DNA of 8,095 nt from contig NZ_LYCK01000007.1 in NCBI RefSeq assembly GCF_001679045.1, positions 1 through 8,095 of the forward strand, in the 5' to 3' direction. A program made the translations under genes and the position numbers. The notes under the pieces were generated by a model. That model was not told where the DNA came from and did no database searches. It saw only the letters and a list, made by a program, of their open reading frames with translations. This document shows positions 6,561 through 8,095 of this stretch, one piece after another; position 1 is the stretch's first letter, and every line of letters begins with the position of its first letter. Origin of the DNA: Haemophilus haemolyticus. GTDB taxonomy: Bacteria; Pseudomonadota; Gammaproteobacteria; Enterobacterales; Pasteurellaceae.

Positions 6561-6600
6561 AAAATGCGGTCGCTTTTGTTAAAAAGAGCGACCGCACTTT
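6561..6600 (-). terminator. Terminator of tig made from inverted uptake signals
   Basis: A perfect 10-bp GC-rich stem (6565-6574 with 6587-6596, TGCGGTCGCT and its complement) closes a 12-base loop partly able to pair further. On the minus strand it ends in a T-run (TTTTTATTT), about 30 bases past the tig stop. The right arm contains a perfect USS core (6591-6599, minus strand); the left arm a one-mismatch copy (6562-6570). It separates tig from clpP. Confidence 0.87.
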
Positions 6601-6629
6601 TATTCAATCATAACTATATTAATTAATTA

Positions 6630-7928
6630 TTATGCCTGTGGATTCATAATTTCATCAAACGAAGAAACTTTTTCAGTAACTTGTGCTTTAGCAAGTACTG
6701 CATCCACTGCTTGTTCTTCTAATACTACGTTACGAATATTGTTCATTAATTCTTCGTTTTTGCTATAGTATTCAACAACCTCTGCTGGTTGCTCGTAAGC
6801 TGATGCAATATCTGCAATCATTGCTTTAGCGCGTTCTTCATCAGCTTTTAATTCATTAGATTTAATCACTTCAGAGAATAATAAACCTACTTGAACACGA
6901 CGAGTTGCTTCCGCTTCAAATAATTCACGTGGTAACTGTGCAGCTTGTTGTGCATTACCGCCAAAACGTTGAGCCGCTTGATTGCGTAATACATTAATTT
7001 CTTCTTCTACTGCAGAAGCTGGAACTTCAATTGGATTTTGTTCAATTAAACCATTGATTACTTGTTGTTTAACACGTGAAACTAATGCATTTTTCAATTC
7101 ACGTTCCATATTCTTACGAATTTCTACACGTAAATCCGCAACAGATTTAGTATTCGGACCGAACTTAGCAACAAACTCATCTGTTAACTCAGGTAACACC
7201 ATGTTTTCTACTTTTTTCAAGGTGATTGCAAATTTTGCCGCCTTACCTTTTAAGTTTTCTGCATGGTATTCAGCAGGGAAAGTTACATTAATATCAAATT
7301 GCTCACCTGCTTTATGGCCTACGATACCATCTTCAAAACCAGGAATCATACGACCTTGTCCCATAAATAATACGAAGTCAGATGCTTTACCGCCTTCAAA
7401 CTCTTCGCCATCTACAGAACCAACAAAATCAATAGTTACGCGATCATCTGCTTTTGCTGCAGAGTCGGTTTCTGCCCAAGTTGCTTGTTGTTTACGTAAC
7501 ACATCAACCATTTTATCAATATCAGCTTCTGTGATTTCAACAGTTGGTTTTTCAACTTTAATATTCTCTAAACCTTGTAATTTAACTTCTGGATAAACTT
7601 CAAAAGTTGCGGTGAAAACTAGATCTTTACCTTCTTCAAAAGTTTCAATACCAAAAGTTGGACGACCTGCGATATTAATCTTTTCTGCAATCACGGCATT
7701 AAAAAAATGACGTGGTAATAAATCGTTTAATACATCTTGACGGATTGATGCACCGAAACGTTGTTCGATAATATGAGCAGGTACATGGCCTTTACGGAAA
7801 CCATCTACACGAACATTTTTTGATGCACGTTTAAATTCTTCACGAACTGCTTTAGATACAGTTTCAGCAGGAACGGTGATCACTACACGGCGTTCTAAAC
7901 CTTGAGTTGTTTCAATATTTAATGACAT
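6630..7928 (-). CDS. tig: Trigger factor, ribosome-associated chaperone and prolyl isomerase
   Basis: Chaperone that docks beside the ribosome exit tunnel and shields nascent chains. Visible: the ribosome-binding domain with the signature GFRKGHVP (43-50; Phe44-Arg45-Lys46 is the docking loop); the FKBP-type prolyl isomerase domain (about 161-246) with [17 protein letters not shown] and IPGFEDGI; and the long helical C-terminal chaperone arms (about 247-432). The 432-residue length equals that of E. coli trigger factor. The start is firm: [14 protein letters not shown] matches the family N-terminus, and GAGG (7935-7938) lies 6 bases before the ATG. The gene opens the conserved tig-clpP-clpX order. 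It has its own promoter upstream and a terminator downstream, so it is probably mostly a single-gene transcript. Confidence 0.98.
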   Translation of the reverse strand: MSLNIETTQGLERRVVITVPAETVSKAVREEFKRASKNVRVDGFRKGHVPAHIIEQRFGASIRQDVLNDLLPRHFFNAVIAEKINIAGRPTFGIETFEEGKDLVFTATFEVYPEVKLQGLENIKVEKPTVEITEADIDKMVDVLRKQQATWAETDSAAKADDRVTIDFVGSVDGEEFEGGKASDFVLFMGQGRMIPGFEDGIVGHKAGEQFDINVTFPAEYHAENLKGKAAKFAITLKKVENMVLPELTDEFVAKFGPNTKSVADLRVEIRKNMERELKNALVSRVKQQVINGLIEQNPIEVPASAVEEEINVLRNQAAQRFGGNAQQAAQLPRELFEAEATRRVQVGLLFSEVIKSNELKADEERAKAMIADIASAYEQPAEVVEYYSKNEELMNNIRNVVLEEQAVDAVLAKAQVTEKVSSFDEIMNPQA

Positions 7929-8001
7929 TTGTTACCTCAATTAATTTGCACTCGGTAAAAATCCACACCGAACACGTTTGTTAAATAAAATAAGACGTTC
8001 A

Positions 8002-8030
8002 ATTATAACGAAAGAAATGTAACCAGTCGA
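8002..8030 (-). promoter_or_regulatory. tig promoter
   Basis: On the minus strand a perfect -10 TATAAT (8002-8007) is 17 bases from TCGACT (8025-8030, 4 of 6 to TTGACA). The start near 7995 gives a leader of about 67 bases. Within that leader TCGGT and ACCGA can form a short stem a little upstream of the ribosome site, too weak to call a regulatory structure. Confidence 0.75.
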
Positions 8031-8088
8031 TAAAATACTGATTAAAAAATCACATTTTGATAACTTTCAAATATCACCTATAAACAAA

Positions 8089-8095
8089 AAGTGCG
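8089..8095 (+). repeat. Probable uptake signal sequence cut by the window edge
   Basis: The last seven bases are AAGTGCG, the first seven of the nine-base USS core on the plus strand. It lies about 60 bases upstream of the tig -35. The final two bases are outside the window, so it cannot be confirmed. Confidence 0.6.

Noticed and set aside
6982..7596. A 204-codon plus-strand open frame antisense to tig.
   Set aside because: Long, but entirely within tig, and its serine/threonine-rich translation is typical of the reverse strand of a Glu/Lys-rich gene. No recognisable protein family.

Overview
The window reads as chromosomal DNA of a Haemophilus species, H. influenzae or a very close relative. 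It is AT-rich. It carries six perfect copies of the 9-base Haemophilus-type DNA uptake signal sequence (USS, AAGTGCGGT or its complement), one degenerate copy and one copy cut by the right edge. All eight protein genes are housekeeping genes that look intact. I see no phage, transposon, CRISPR array, toxin module or other accessory system, and I do not claim a novel one.

Left part (63-3422): gmhB (heptose bisphosphate phosphatase, LPS core precursor) is on the minus strand. It is divergent from metN-metI-metQ on the plus strand, which encodes the ATPase, permease and substrate-binding lipoprotein of a methionine ABC importer. The 174-base gap between them holds a convincing MetJ-regulated promoter: a perfect TTGACA, a near-consensus -10, and between them a perfect met box inside a 14-base palindrome. 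The met operon ends in a strong 11-bp hairpin terminator.

Right part (3504-8030): all genes are on the minus strand, in transcription order tig, clpP, clpX, secE, nusG. tig (trigger factor) has its own promoter and ends at a hairpin built from inverted uptake signals. clpP and clpX (protease and unfoldase) are tightly coupled. secE (translocase subunit) has an extended -10 promoter and is one base from nusG (transcription elongation factor). nusG ends at a second terminator built from inverted uptake signals, convergent with the met operon.

Functionally, the right part joins protein folding at the ribosome (Tig), regulated proteolysis (ClpXP), secretion (SecE) and transcription elongation (NusG). 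The left part covers methionine uptake and LPS heptose synthesis. Points worth checking are the possible rearrangement junction between metQ and nusG, secE-nusG lying away from its usual tufB/rplK neighbours, a ClpP with no propeptide, and uptake signals used as terminators. No stretch over 300 bases lacks a gene; the longest gap inside the window is the met/gmhB intergenic region.
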